A stretch of 47,532 nt of DNA from Clostridiales bacterium (GTDB lineage: Bacteria > Bacillota > Clostridia > Oscillospirales > Oscillospiraceae). Location: NCBI GenBank assembly GCA_012719035.1, contig JAAYBD010000010.1, positions 1 to 47,532 of the forward strand, in the 5' to 3' direction. Positions 8,438 through 17,737 of this stretch are shown here, piece after piece. Both the position numbers and the translations under genes were made by a program. Each line of letters begins with the position of its first letter. Within the stretch, counting starts at the first letter, position 1. The notes below the pieces were generated by a model, which saw only the letters and a program-made list of their open reading frames with translations, was not told where the DNA came from and ran no database searches.

Positions 8438-9490
8438 TTATACAAAAAGTTTGTATATATCGTTTATCATGACGACAGCCATAAGTCCGAGCAGCAGGAT
8501 AAAGCCCGCCGCGTGAACATACCCCTCGTACTTGGGATTCAGCCTTTTTTTAAAAATGCCCTCAATAGCGACTGTTATCAAAAGGAAAAGCAGCCTGCCC
8601 CCGTCCAGAGCGGGTATGGGCAAAAGGTTCATAACGGCAAGGTTTACCGCGATAAACGCCGCGAGATAGGCAATGCTGTGTGCCGCAGCGGTCGGAGTTT
8701 CCGAAGTTTCGCCTACATCGTTAATAATCCCTACAATGCCGACAGGTCCCGAAAGCTCTTTTAGTCCGACAGCCCCGGTCACAAGATCAGAAAGCCCCAT
8801 CCAGACCATTCGGACAAAGTCCCTCGCACAGTTCCATGTATATTTAAGCCCTGCGAGAACACCCTCCTCTTTCACGCCGAAATAAAGACCGAACCGCATA
8901 ACCTTCTTCCCGTTTATTTCGTATTCAACCTGACTCAGCTTGAAATCATCAAGTGCAACTTTCTCTCCGTCACGTATAAGGACAATATCATGGATTTCGC
9001 TGTCCGTACGGCCTAAAAGCAGGGAAATGTTTGATGAGAAGAACACGCGGTGTCCGTCTATTTTGTAGAGCGTATCGCCCTCCTGAAAACCCTGAGTTCC
9101 CTCATAGGGGCAGTTTTCAAAGAATCCTGTAATTGTAGGGGTCATAAATGCGGGTGATTTCGGAACGATGAACAGCAGGATGATAAGTCCCGTTAAAAAA
9201 TTCATGCCTGCTCCCGCAACGAGTATCAAAAAGCGCTTCCACCATTTCTGATTTGTAAAGGCGCGCGGATCGTCCGAATCCTCATCCTCATCCATTGCGC
9301 AGAAGCCGCCTATAGGAAAAGCGCGGAGGGCATAAAGAGTCTCGCCCTTCTGTTTTTTGAACAGGGCAGGGCCCATTCCGACAGCAAACTCCTTTACAGG
9401 AACATTGCAGAGTTTTGCGGCTGTAAAATGCCCCAGCTCGTGAGTTACGACCAGTAATCCAAAAATAAGAATCGCAATAATAATATACAT
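8438..9490 (-). CDS. rseP: RseP-like site-2 intramembrane zinc metalloprotease
   Basis: 350 residues. The HExxH zinc motif lies at residues 17-21 (HELGH) in the first transmembrane helix; the second motif, NLLPIPALDGGR, is near residue 280. A PDZ region (GDTLYKIDGHRVFF) lies between them, giving the M50B family layout. Known members cut membrane-bound regulators such as anti-sigma factors, so this one could act on the DUF4179 protein encoded nearby, although that is speculation. The start at 9490 (MYIIIAILIF) is chosen over a longer frame that would run into dxr. It starts 10 bp after the dxr stop codon. Confidence 0.93.
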   Translation of the reverse strand: MYIIIAILIFGLLVVTHELGHFTAAKLCNVPVKEFAVGMGPALFKKQKGETLYALRAFPIGGFCAMDEDEDSDDPRAFTNQKWWKRFLILVAGAGMNFLTGLIILLFIVPKSPAFMTPTITGFFENCPYEGTQGFQEGDTLYKIDGHRVFFSSNISLLLGRTDSEIHDIVLIRDGEKVALDDFKLSQVEYEINGKKVMRFGLYFGVKEEGVLAGLKYTWNCARDFVRMVWMGLSDLVTGAVGLKELSGPVGIVGIINDVGETSETPTAAAHSIAYLAAFIAVNLAVMNLLPIPALDGGRLLFLLITVAIEGIFKKRLNPKYEGYVHAAGFILLLGLMAVVMINDIYKLFV

Positions 9491-9500
9491 AAGGTAACCT

Positions 9501-10652
9501 CTAATATTTGCGGCAGTTTTCCAAAACAAAGCGCCTTGCCGCTTCATCGGCACCTTGCAGCACATCCAGCGTGGGAGTGCCGGATGTTGAGATATAGTCA
9601 ACCGCATCCGCAACTATGTCGCAGATCGCATTAAAAGCGAGTTTTTTATGCAGGAACAGGTTTACCGCTTCCTCGTTCGCGGCGCTCATAACAGCCGCCG
9701 CAGTCCCTCCGCGCCTTGCACAGTCCATCGCCAGCATAAGGCAGGGAGTCTTTTGAGGTTCCGGATCAAAGAAAGTCAGTCTTGAAAGCTGCGCAAAGTC
9801 CGGCACCGGAGTATTGCTGCTTTTCCGCTCGGGATAGGTCAGCGCGTACTGGATAGGAAGCGCCATATCGGGAACGCCGAGCTGCGCCATCACACAGCCG
9901 TCTTTATATTCTACCATTGAGTGTATTATACTCTCGGGGTGTATTATGACCTTTATCTTGTCGGGTGTGACTGAAAAAAGGTGCATTGCCTCAATAAACT
10001 CAAGCCCCTTGTTCATCATGGTCGCACTATCAACGCTGATTTTCGCTCCCATGCTCCAATTCGGATGCGCAACAGCCATTTCCGGAGTCACTTTTTCTGT
10101 CTCTTCCCGTGTCATCCCGCGGAACGGTCCGCCTGAAGCAGTCAGCAGGATGCGCTTCAAGGCTTTTTCTTTTCCCTGTGCCTCAAGGCATTGGAAAATT
10201 GCCGAATGTTCGCTGTCCACCGGGATGATCTCCGCCTCTTTTTCACGTGCTCTGCGCATAACTATCTCTCCCGCGCAGACAAGGGTTTCCTTGTTTGCAA
10301 GGGCAATTCTATGCCCCTCTCCGATGGCGGAAAGCGTTGGTATAAGCCCAACGGAACCGGAAACCGCCGTTACGACACAGCCGGCATAGGCGCAGGCGCA
10401 GTCAGAGAGCGCCGTCATGCCTCCGCCTACCTTTATATTGGTGTCGGCAAGGGCGATTTTCAGATGCTTTGCCGATTCCTCATCATAGGCGCAGACAAAT
10501 TCAGGTTTAAAGCGTCGAGCCTGTTTTTCAAGCAGTTTTATATTCCTGTTTCCCGAAATCGCCTTAACGGGTATATTCAGTCTTTCGGCAACATCAAGCG
10601 TCTGCTTTCCAACGCTTCCGGTTGAGCCGAGGACAGATATAGAATTTACCAT
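9501..10652 (-). CDS. dxr: 1-deoxy-D-xylulose 5-phosphate reductoisomerase
   Basis: 383 residues, the usual family length. It makes MEP from DXP using NADPH, the committed step of the MEP isoprenoid pathway. The NADPH-binding loop GSTGSVG is at residues 9-15; LANKETLVCAG, PVDSEHSAIFQ and SGGPFRG are the expected substrate and metal motifs. It sits between cdsA and rseP as in most Firmicutes. Confidence 0.97.
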   Translation of the reverse strand: MVNSISVLGSTGSVGKQTLDVAERLNIPVKAISGNRNIKLLEKQARRFKPEFVCAYDEESAKHLKIALADTNIKVGGGMTALSDCACAYAGCVVTAVSGSVGLIPTLSAIGEGHRIALANKETLVCAGEIVMRRAREKEAEIIPVDSEHSAIFQCLEAQGKEKALKRILLTASGGPFRGMTREETEKVTPEMAVAHPNWSMGAKISVDSATMMNKGLEFIEAMHLFSVTPDKIKVIIHPESIIHSMVEYKDGCVMAQLGVPDMALPIQYALTYPERKSSNTPVPDFAQLSRLTFFDPEPQKTPCLMLAMDCARRGGTAAAVMSAANEEAVNLFLHKKLAFNAICDIVADAVDYISTSGTPTLDVLQGADEAARRFVLENCRKY

Positions 10653-10719
10653 AATATGTTTCCTTTGATTTTAAGTATGCCCAATTAGATATGGAATACG
10701 CCCCGAAAAGCGCGGAAGC

Positions 10720-11538
10720 TCAGGCTATCGCCGGAAGCAGGATGACAAGCAGCTCTATCATCGGAGCGGTAAAATGCATACTGTCGAACCTGTCGAGCAT
10801 TCCGCCGTGACCCGGAATAAGCTTTCCATAATCTTTGATGCCAAACTCGCGCTTTATTGCAGAGAAGGCAAGGTCGCCGAACTGGCAGGCAAGGCTTCCC
10901 AAAAGTCCATAAAGCGCAAGAAGAAGGAATTTGACTTTATATCCCAATAGGCTAAGCACCATGCCGTAGACGATCATCATAACGATTGCGGACAAAGCCC
11001 CTCCGATACATCCCTCAAGAGATTTGTTAGGCGAAAGATGAGGGAATATCTTGCGCTTGCCTAAAAAGCTTCCCGCGAAATAAGCCCCGCTGTCGCTCGA
11101 AAACGCCGCGACTAACGGCAAAAACAAATATACGGAGGAATTGTCCCGCATACCTATGCGTACAAGAGAGGAAAGAAGTATAGGCATGATGTTTCCTGCG
11201 AAAATGACCTGGATCAAGGTTTCAAGGCTAAGCTGCTCTTCCCTCCGAAAAGACAGCATAAGCTCTAAAAACATCAGAACTGACAGCAGATATACTGCCA
11301 TGCTGATAACTGCGCCTTTCTGCACAAATGAATACACAATGGGTATCACAAGCGCCGTTAATACCGCGTAAGCTCTGAACCTCACAGGTATTTCCGGATT
11401 GACGCAGCGCAGAAACTCCCATGCCGCTCCCGCAGATATCAGCCCGACCGTAATCGCAAAAGCCCAAAGAGGTGCGAGAAAGATCAGCAGTATAAAAAGC
11501 GGGATTGCCGTTACTCCAACAATTGTTCTGGTTTTCAT
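10720..11538 (-). CDS. cdsA: Phosphatidate cytidylyltransferase (CDP-diglyceride synthase)
   Basis: 272 residues with about seven to eight transmembrane helices. It makes CDP-diacylglycerol for phospholipid synthesis. The family signature is at the C-terminal end: SDSGAYFAGSFLGKRK, then SPNKSLEGCIGG and PGHGGMLDRFDS. The start at 11538 (MKTRTIVGVT) has AAAGGAAAAAG before it; an upstream ATG at 11586 would add a basic, non-family segment. It follows uppS by 64 bp. Confidence 0.94.
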   Translation of the reverse strand: MKTRTIVGVTAIPLFILLIFLAPLWAFAITVGLISAGAAWEFLRCVNPEIPVRFRAYAVLTALVIPIVYSFVQKGAVISMAVYLLSVLMFLELMLSFRREEQLSLETLIQVIFAGNIMPILLSSLVRIGMRDNSSVYLFLPLVAAFSSDSGAYFAGSFLGKRKIFPHLSPNKSLEGCIGGALSAIVMMIVYGMVLSLLGYKVKFLLLALYGLLGSLACQFGDLAFSAIKREFGIKDYGKLIPGHGGMLDRFDSMHFTAPMIELLVILLPAIA

Positions 11539-11602
11539 TTTTCTTTTTCCTTTCAGACAACGGAAAATAGCACTTTTGACGCGCATGCTCACACAGCGAA
11601 GC

Positions 11603-12343
11603 TCAAACTCCTCCGTAACGCCTTTCACGATGCTGGAACCATGATATCGCATTGTCGATATCCACTTTTGAAAAATCCGGCCAAAGCGTTTCCGTAAAAT
11701 AAAGCTCGGAATAGGCGGACTGCCATAAAAGGAAGTTGCTCAGCCGCATTTCCCCGCCGGGCCGTATGATAATGTCGGGATCGGGAATATCTGCCGACCA
11801 GAGGTGCTTTGAAAACGCCTCATCTGAAAAAGCCGCGCTGTCCCCTTTTGCATAGTTTTCCGCACAGCGCTTCGCAGCCCGCAGGATTTCGTCTCTTCCG
11901 CCATAATTTAAGCAGATATTGACTTGACAACCCTTATAATGGGTGCTGATTTCGCTTGTTCGCTCAATAAGTTTTTTAAGCTTTGGAGGAAGCGGCTCTA
12001 TGTCACCGAAAAACTTCATTTTTACCCTGTCCCGCTCCATGCGCTCGATAGCCTCATATAGATATTTCTCAAGCAGGTTCATGATAGCGGAGACTTCATC
12101 GGGAGGGCGCTTCCAGTTTTCTGTCGAAAACGCATATACCGTCAGATACTCTATTCCGATATCCTTACAGTAGGTCGCGATTGTGCGGAATGTCTCCGCT
12201 CCCTCGGCATGCCCCGCCGTTCTCGGCAATCCGCGCTTTTTTGCCCAGCGTCCGTTGCCGTCCATAATAATGGCAATGTGGCGGGGGAGATTACCGAAAT
12301 CCACTTCCCCCGCCTCTTTTTTAATTTTGCGAAACAGCCTCAT
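11603..12343 (-). CDS. uppS: Isoprenyl transferase (undecaprenyl diphosphate synthase)
   Basis: 246 residues. It condenses isopentenyl units into the C55 carrier lipid for peptidoglycan. The cis-prenyltransferase motif IAIIMDGNGRWAKKRG carries the catalytic Asp28; GHAEG, AFSTENWKRP and the C-terminal DIIIRPGGEMRLSNFLLWQ region (with E for the usual T) are present. Its ATG overlaps the frr stop by one base (TGATG), so the two are translationally coupled. Confidence 0.96.
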   Translation of the reverse strand: MRLFRKIKKEAGEVDFGNLPRHIAIIMDGNGRWAKKRGLPRTAGHAEGAETFRTIATYCKDIGIEYLTVYAFSTENWKRPPDEVSAIMNLLEKYLYEAIERMERDRVKMKFFGDIEPLPPKLKKLIERTSEISTHYKGCQVNICLNYGGRDEILRAAKRCAENYAKGDSAAFSDEAFSKHLWSADIPDPDIIIRPGGEMRLSNFLLWQSAYSELYFTETLWPDFSKVDIDNAISWFQHRERRYGGV

Positions 12344-12897
12344 CAGATAGCCATTAGCTCCTTTTCCTTCTTTGCGGCTATGTTGTCAATTTCTTTTATA
12401 AAGTCGTCCGTAAGCTTTTGGAGATCCTTTTCAACGTCTTTCAAATCGTCCTCTGTGATTTCCGACTTCTTTTTAAGCTCCTTAAAGTAGTCCATAGCAT
12501 CGCGCCGAATATTGCGGATCGCAATTTTTGCCTCCTCGGCATATTTTTTGACCTGCTTTATCAGATCTTTTCTGCGCTCCTCGGTAAGCTGAGGGAAAAC
12601 AAGACGGATGATTTTTCCGTCGTTCTGGGGATTTATTCCAAGCTCGGACTCTAAAATCGCCTTTTCGATAAGTTTCAAAGAGCTTGCGTCCCAAGGCTGT
12701 ATTGACAGCGTGCGGGGATCGGGAGTAGCAATAGTAGCGATTTGGTTGATGGGCGTAGGCGTACCGTAATATTCAACTCTTATCTGGTCGAGAACGGCTG
12801 CGTTTGCGCGTCCCGCGCGAACGGAATCGAACTGTGCGCTCAAAACCTCGGTCGTCTTTTTCATCTTAGCGGAAAATTCCTGATAATTGTCTGCCAT
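12343..12897 (-). CDS. frr: Ribosome recycling factor
   Basis: 184 residues, normal length. It releases ribosomes from mRNA after termination together with EF-G. RAGRANAAVLDQIRVEYYG, the TPINQIATI hinge region and the long C-terminal helix ending DNIAAKKEKELMAI are typical. The start at 12897 (MADNYQEF) is chosen because GGAGGGA precedes it at the right distance; an in-frame ATG seven codons upstream lacks a site. Confidence 0.97.
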   Translation of the reverse strand: MADNYQEFSAKMKKTTEVLSAQFDSVRAGRANAAVLDQIRVEYYGTPTPINQIATIATPDPRTLSIQPWDASSLKLIEKAILESELGINPQNDGKIIRLVFPQLTEERRKDLIKQVKKYAEEAKIAIRNIRRDAMDYFKELKKKSEITEDDLKDVEKDLQKLTDDFIKEIDNIAAKKEKELMAI

Positions 12898-12987
12898 GTT
12901 GGTTCCCTCCGAATTCATTTTGATAAAATTGTATTATCATGTAAGGCTTTGCTTTATATAACTTACTTTGCACCTAATTATCTTTTC

Positions 12988-13707
12988 TTACTGAACAATT
13001 GTCCCTATTTTTTCCCCCATTATAACATGAACTATGTTTTCGGGGTTTTTGAGTGCAAAAAGAACAACGGGGATTTTGTTGTCCATCGAAAGAGATGTCG
13101 CCGTAGAATCCATAACGGCAAGATGCTGTGCAAGAACATCATCATAGGAGATAGAGTCGTACTTGACCGCATTCGGATCAAGCTTGGGGTCTGCTGAATA
13201 AACGCCGTCTACATTCTTGGCAAGAAGTATGGCATCCGCTTCAATCTCCGCGGCACGAAGAACCGCTGCGGTATCGGTCGAGAAAAACGGGTTTCCGGTT
13301 CCGCATCCGAAGATAACAACTCTTCCGAGTCCAAGATGACGCATCGCACGTCCGCGTATATACGGCTCGGCGATAGCCCTCATTTCAATAGCGGTCTGAA
13401 CGCGAACTTCAACGCCCATCTGCTCCAGCACATCGGCGATAGCAAGGCTGTTCATAACAGTCGCCAGCATCCCCATGTGGTCCGCACGGGTCCGCTCCAT
13501 CCTTCCGCCGCCGTCTTTCACGCCCCGCCAAAAGTTTCCTCCGCCTACGACAACACCGACTTCAACGCCAAGTTCCGTGCATTGCTTTATAGCCCTGCAT
13601 ACATCTTCGATAACATTAAAATCAAGACCTCTGCCCTGATCTCCTGCAAGGGCCTCCCCGCTTATTTTGAGAAGTACGCGTTTATATACAGGCTTATTGT
13701 TTTCCAT
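12988..13707 (-). CDS. pyrH: UMP kinase
   Basis: 239 residues, amino-acid-kinase fold. It phosphorylates UMP to UDP in pyrimidine synthesis. [13 protein letters not shown] (near the N-terminus), [22 protein letters not shown] and [11 protein letters not shown] are the expected ATP and UMP sites. The start at 13707 ([10 protein letters not shown]) has CGGAGA eight bases upstream; the longer frame starts in AT-rich, non-family sequence. It is the first gene of the pyrH-to-polC block; I could not pick a convincing promoter in the 146 bp before it. Confidence 0.96.
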   Translation of the reverse strand: MENNKPVYKRVLLKISGEALAGDQGRGLDFNVIEDVCRAIKQCTELGVEVGVVVGGGNFWRGVKDGGGRMERTRADHMGMLATVMNSLAIADVLEQMGVEVRVQTAIEMRAIAEPYIRGRAMRHLGLGRVVIFGCGTGNPFFSTDTAAVLRAAEIEADAILLAKNVDGVYSADPKLDPNAVKYDSISYDDVLAQHLAVMDSTATSLSMDNKIPVVLFALKNPENIVHVIMGEKIGTIVQ

Positions 13708-13853
13708 GCCAGTTCTCCGTTTCATAACAAAAAATTCATACGAAGTTATTTTAATATAAATAATCACATAATAAAAGTGCTTTTATACAAAATCAGAAAA
13801 TTTTTACCTTTTGTCCATAATTGCCCCTTTGACCGGCATGCAGCCGCCCGCTT

Positions 13854-14495
13854 TTACTTGTCTGCGCCTTCAAATTCCTTGCAGACATGCCTGACACAGC
13901 ATTTTTCGCACATCAGCTTTCTTGCCGCGCATACTGCCCTGCCATGGAGAACAAGACGGTGGCAGAAATCAGAGGATTTCTCCGGCGGCAGTATTTTGCT
14001 GAGAGCCATTTCTATTTTATACGGGTCTTTCATATTGTCAACAAGTCCCATGCGGTTTGACAGCCTTATACAATGTGTGTCAACTACTATTGCAGGTTTT
14101 CCAAAAACGTCCCCCAATATCAGATTTGCCGTTTTCCGCCCGACACCGGGCAGGTCGGTAAGCTCCTCCATCGTGTCGGGAACCTTGCCGCCGTGGCGTT
14201 CTATAAGTACGTTTGCACACTGGATGATATCGCGCGCCTTTGTATGAAAAAATCCGCAGGGGCGTATTATCTCCTCAAGCTCAATTATATCCGCTTCTGC
14301 TATGGATTCAAGCGTAGGATACCTTTCAAACAAAATAGGGGTTATTTTGTTCACTCTCTCGTCTGTGCATTGGGCTGCAAGGCGGGTGGCGAAAAGAAGC
14401 TCATAATCTTTCCCGTAGTCCAGAGAGCACTGGGCTTTTGGATATTCAGCCTCAAGCCTTGATATGATTTCTTCTGTCTGTTCGGCTGTCCTCAT
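13854..14495 (-). CDS. nth: Endonuclease III (DNA glycosylase/AP lyase)
   Basis: 213 residues. It removes oxidised pyrimidines in base-excision repair. The helix-hairpin-helix LPGVGRKTAN carries the catalytic Lys121, with the partner Asp139 in VVDTHC. The C-terminal iron-sulfur cluster motif C-x6-C-x2-C-x5-C is complete (Cys189, 196, 199, 205). AAAAGGAG precedes the ATG. It appears to have its own promoter and lies 146 bp upstream of pyrH. Confidence 0.96.
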   Translation of the reverse strand: MRTAEQTEEIISRLEAEYPKAQCSLDYGKDYELLFATRLAAQCTDERVNKITPILFERYPTLESIAEADIIELEEIIRPCGFFHTKARDIIQCANVLIERHGGKVPDTMEELTDLPGVGRKTANLILGDVFGKPAIVVDTHCIRLSNRMGLVDNMKDPYKIEMALSKILPPEKSSDFCHRLVLHGRAVCAARKLMCEKCCVRHVCKEFEGADK

Positions 14496-14540
14496 AAGTT
14501 TCTCCTTTTCAGTGTAAGGTCATCTGGTCTTTTACCAATT

Positions 14541-14568
14541 AGTATAACATCAGACACAGGAAAATCAA
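14541..14568 (-). promoter_or_regulatory. Probable promoter of nth
   Basis: On the minus strand TTGATT (14563-14568) is separated by 16 bp from TATACT (14541-14546), with an upstream TG making an extended -10. It is 46 bp before the nth start and is back to back with the glyA promoter. Confidence 0.5.
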
Positions 14569-14589
14569 AGTTTTTTCACATTTAGACAG

Positions 14590-14618
14590 TTGTCAAGACC
14601 TGTCACTTCATTTATAAT
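14590..14618 (+). promoter_or_regulatory. Sigma-A-type promoter of glyA
   Basis: TTGTCA (14590-14595), 17-bp spacer, TATAAT (14613-14618). The leader is about 135 nt and contains a short inverted repeat TCCGGAA (near 14662) with TTCCGGA (near 14691). It does not look like a THF or glycine riboswitch to me. Confidence 0.8.
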
Positions 14619-14761
14619 AACAATGTAATGATGTGTAATTGGTTCAATTTGCACATATATCTCCGGAATCCGACACTCCTTGCAAAAAGCTTCCGGAAAA
14701 TCAAAGGCATTGTTCGTCAAATTCGTAAAGAGTAAAATATAAAATAACGGAGGGCGCACTA

Positions 14762-16012
14762 ATGATGGTGGAAAATCAGCTTGAAATTATCTCACGGCAG
14801 GACAAGGAAGTAGCGGAAGCAATGGCTCTTGAGCTGAAAAGGCAGAGAGGAAATATCGAGCTTATCGCTTCGGAGAACATTGTCAGCCCGGCAGTGCTCG
14901 CCGCTGTCGGCAGTGTGCTCACTAACAAATACGCGGAAGGTTACCCCGGCAAACGCTATTATGGCGGCTGCCAGTGTGTAGACGAAGTTGAAAACATCGC
15001 TATTGAGCGTCTTAAAAAGCTGTTCGGCTGCGAGTACGCAAACGTACAGCCCCACAGCGGTTCACAGGCAAACTATGCCGTTTATCTCGCTCTCTGCAAG
15101 CAGGGCGACACCGTTCTCGGCATGGATCTTGATGCCGGCGGACACCTTACTCACGGCTGCAAGGTCAATTTTTCCGGTAAAAACTATAACATGGTTTCCT
15201 ACGGCGTTGACCCCGAAACAGGACGCATAGATTACAGCGAAGTCCGCCGTATCGCCCTTGAAACCAAGCCCCAGATGATAATCGCAGGTGCTTCAGCCTA
15301 TCCGCGCGTACTTGAGTTTGATAAGTTCTCTGAAATCGCCAAGGAGTGCGGGGCTTACCTTATGGTTGACATGGCGCATATCGCGGGTCTTGTCGCGGCT
15401 GGTCTTCACCCCTCCCCTTTCGGTTATGCCGATGTTGTAACGACCACAACGCACAAAACACTCCGCGGTCCGCGCGGAGGTGCCATCATGACAAACGATG
15501 AGCAGATTGCCAAAAAGATAAACAGCGCCATTTTCCCCGGCTGTCAGGGCGGTCCCCTCATGCATGTTATCGCCGGCAAGGCTGTTGCCTTCGGCGAGGC
15601 ACTGAAGCCTGAATTCAAGGCTTATCAGAAACAGCTTTTCAAAAACTGCGCCGTTCTCTCTGATGAGCTTACAAAGCGCGGATTAAACCTTGTCTCCGGC
15701 GGCACAGACAACCACCTTGTTCTTCTCGACCTCCGCGATACGGGTATTTCCGGACGCGAGCTTGAAGCCCGTCTCGACGAGGTTCATATCACCACCAACA
15801 AGAATAAAATCCCCGGCGATCCGCTGAGCGCAAAGGAAACAAGCGGTCTGCGCCTTGGTACAGCCGCCGTTACAGCACGCGGTTTTATTGAAGAAGACAT
15901 TGTCGAGATAGCAGAACTTATAAGCCTTGCTATCCGCGATTTTGACTCGCAAAAGGAGAACATCGACAAGCGCGTTGCTGCTCTCTGCGCCAAGTATCCC
16001 CTGTACGAATAG
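14762..16012 (+). CDS. glyA: Serine hydroxymethyltransferase
   Basis: 416 residues. A PLP enzyme that interconverts serine and glycine while loading one-carbon units on tetrahydrofolate. [24 protein letters not shown] and the PLP-lysine motif [14 protein letters not shown] (Lys232) are all present. The ATG at 14762 has GGAGGG seven bases upstream; an ATG directly after it is an alternative. The gene is followed by a strong terminator and seems monocistronic. Confidence 0.98.
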   Translation: MMVENQLEIISRQDKEVAEAMALELKRQRGNIELIASENIVSPAVLAAVGSVLTNKYAEGYPGKRYYGGCQCVDEVENIAIERLKKLFGCEYANVQPHSGSQANYAVYLALCKQGDTVLGMDLDAGGHLTHGCKVNFSGKNYNMVSYGVDPETGRIDYSEVRRIALETKPQMIIAGASAYPRVLEFDKFSEIAKECGAYLMVDMAHIAGLVAAGLHPSPFGYADVVTTTTHKTLRGPRGGAIMTNDEQIAKKINSAIFPGCQGGPLMHVIAGKAVAFGEALKPEFKAYQKQLFKNCAVLSDELTKRGLNLVSGGTDNHLVLLDLRDTGISGRELEARLDEVHITTNKNKIPGDPLSAKETSGLRLGTAAVTARGFIEEDIVEIAELISLAIRDFDSQKENIDKRVAALCAKYPLYE

Positions 16013-16080
16013 TATTATTGAAGTTTTACCTGTATACTAACAGGGTATATACCGAATATCGGCTGCATATCAGCAAACAA

Positions 16081-16114
16081 AAAGAGCCGATGGGGACACC
16101 CGATCGGCTCTTTT
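16081..16114 (+). terminator. Terminator of glyA
   Basis: AAAGAGCCGAT (16081-16091) pairs with ATCGGCTCTTT (16103-16113), and the right arm runs into a T-stretch. Confidence 0.9.
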
Positions 16115-16138
16115 TCACTATGCAAAGGAGGTATGGAT

Positions 16139-17401
16139 ATGTACAGACCGCTTGCCGATGAGCTTCGCCCAAATACTCTGGACGATGTTGTCGGGCAAAG
16201 TGAGATTCTTGGTGAGAACTCTATGCTGCGCCGCATAATCGCATCAAAGCAAATACCGAATATGATATTTTACGGTCCCTCGGGAACGGGAAAAACGACC
16301 GTTGCGAGCATTATCGCCGAAAAGACCAACCGTACCCTCCGCCGGCTTAACGCAACGACAGCAGGAATAGCAGATATAAAGGCAATCATCGATGAACTGG
16401 ACACTTTCATAGCGCCTGAGGGAGTCCTGCTTTACCTTGATGAGATTCAGTATTTCAATAAAAAGCAGCAGCAGTCACTTTTGGAGTTCATCGAAAACGG
16501 AAAGATAACCCTCATCGCCTCCACAACTGAAAACCCCTATTTCTATGTTTTTAACGCGATTTTAAGCCGCTCCACCATATTTGAATTTAAGCAAATCGAG
16601 GCGTCGGACGTAGAAAAAGCCATTATGCGGGCAATACGCTTTCTTGAGGAGCGCGACAGAGTGGAGATAAGCGCCGAAGACGGTGTCGCGATGCATATAG
16701 CGCAGAGCTGCGGCGGTGATGTGCGCAAGGCAATAAACGCCGTCGAGCTTCTTTACAGCGCTTCAAAAGGAGCTTCAAGTACGGTGACACTGACGCTTTC
16801 GGATGCTCAGCAGGTCTCGCAAAAAAGCTCCATGCGCTATGACCGCGAGGGTGACGCCCACTTTGACATTCTCTCCTCACTGATGAAATCCATGCGCGGC
16901 TCAGACCCCGATGCCGCCCTGCATTATCTTGCCCGCCTTCTTGAAGCGGGAGACCTCATCGGTGCGTGCAGGCGCATCCTCTGCTCTGCAAGCGAAGATA
17001 TAGGTCTTGCCTACCCGCAGGCGATGCCTATAGTCAAGGCCTGCGTAGACTCCGCCATGCAGCTTGGGCTTCCCGAAGCGCGGCTGCCGCTTGCGGAAGC
17101 CGTTATATTGCTTTCGACAGCGCCGAAATCCAACAGCGGACTTCTGGCGATAGACGCTGCAATTGCCGATGTCCGCGCCGGAAAGGTCGGACCTATACCC
17201 CGCGAACTTCAGAACGTACACGCCGATTCAACGGAGCACAAACGCGAGCAGAACTATAAATACCCCCATAATTATCCGAGCCACTATATAAAGCAGCAGT
17301 ATCTGCCCGATGGTCTTGCAAACGCAAAGTATTATGAATACGGCGACAATAAAACCGAGCAGGCAGCTAAAAACTACTGGGATCAAATCAAAGGCAAATA
17401 G
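16139..17401 (+). CDS. rarA: RarA/MgsA-type AAA+ ATPase, replication-associated recombination protein
   Basis: 420 residues. Acts at stalled replication forks, related to clamp loaders. The AAA+ core has Walker A GPSGTGKT (46-53), Walker B LLYLDEIQ (Asp101-Glu102) and sensor-1 STTENPYF; the C-terminal MgsA domain carries LEAGDLIGACRRIL and the PHNYPSHYIKQQYLP end typical of the family. I use the second ATG (16139): AAAGGAGG at 16124-16131 is only one base from the first ATG (16133) but seven from the second. Confidence 0.95.
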   Translation: MYRPLADELRPNTLDDVVGQSEILGENSMLRRIIASKQIPNMIFYGPSGTGKTTVASIIAEKTNRTLRRLNATTAGIADIKAIIDELDTFIAPEGVLLYLDEIQYFNKKQQQSLLEFIENGKITLIASTTENPYFYVFNAILSRSTIFEFKQIEASDVEKAIMRAIRFLEERDRVEISAEDGVAMHIAQSCGGDVRKAINAVELLYSASKGASSTVTLTLSDAQQVSQKSSMRYDREGDAHFDILSSLMKSMRGSDPDAALHYLARLLEAGDLIGACRRILCSASEDIGLAYPQAMPIVKACVDSAMQLGLPEARLPLAEAVILLSTAPKSNSGLLAIDAAIADVRAGKVGPIPRELQNVHADSTEHKREQNYKYPHNYPSHYIKQQYLPDGLANAKYYEYGDNKTEQAAKNYWDQIKGK

Positions 17402-17444
17402 CTGTTTTTTATAAATCATTATGTTTTAGACGGAGGTTATGCCT

Positions 17445-17654
17445 GTGGATATAAGAGTCGGCGATATCCTGACGATGAAAAAAGCTCATCCCTGCGGTGA
17501 AAAGCGCTGGCTGGTTCTTCGTACCGGGATGGACTTTAAGCTTCGCTGTCTTGGATGTGGTCACGAGGTTATGGGTGCAAGGAGCAAGTTTGAGCGGAAC
17601 ATCCGTGCCGTCGAGCACAAGGAATCTGAAAACGAAACCTCAAAGAAATTATGA
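17445..17654 (+). CDS. DUF951 family small protein
   Basis: 69 residues. The pattern VGDILTMKKAHPCGEKRW, then LRCLGCGHEVM and RSKFERN, is the DUF951 family found across Firmicutes; the function is not known, though a nucleic-acid-binding role is often suspected. Start: GGAGG (17432-17436) is two bases from an ATG at 17439 but eight from the GTG at 17445, which also gives the family-like N-terminus (M-D-I-R-V-G-D). It lies 43 bp after rarA and is probably co-transcribed. Confidence 0.85.
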   Translation: MDIRVGDILTMKKAHPCGEKRWLVLRTGMDFKLRCLGCGHEVMGARSKFERNIRAVEHKESENETSKKL

Positions 17655-17660
17655 ATATTT

Positions 17661-17692
17661 AAAGCGCCCTGTATGATACAGGGCGCTTTTTT
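17661..17692 (+). terminator. Terminator of the rarA-DUF951 unit
   Basis: AAAGCGCCCTGTA and TACAGGGCGCTTT form a near-perfect hairpin followed by T residues. Confidence 0.9.
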
Positions 17693-17698
17693 GCATAG

Positions 17699-17727
17699 AA
17701 ACGGCGCGGCAGAAGACCGCGCCGTTT
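17699..17727 (-). terminator. Terminator of the pot operon
   Basis: AAACGGCGCGG (17699-17709) pairs with CCGCGCCGTTT (17717-17727), just after the potD stop on the minus strand. It faces the DUF951 terminator. Confidence 0.8.
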
Positions 17728-17737
17728 CCGTTCTGAT

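Noticed and set aside
9491-9613. N-terminal extension of the RseP-like protease into dxr
   Set aside because: The family starts at the first transmembrane helix (9490); the extension is dxr sequence in another frame.
14619-14761. Riboswitch in the glyA leader
   Set aside because: The leader is long enough, but I see none of the conserved parts of the THF, glycine or SAM classes, only one short inverted repeat.
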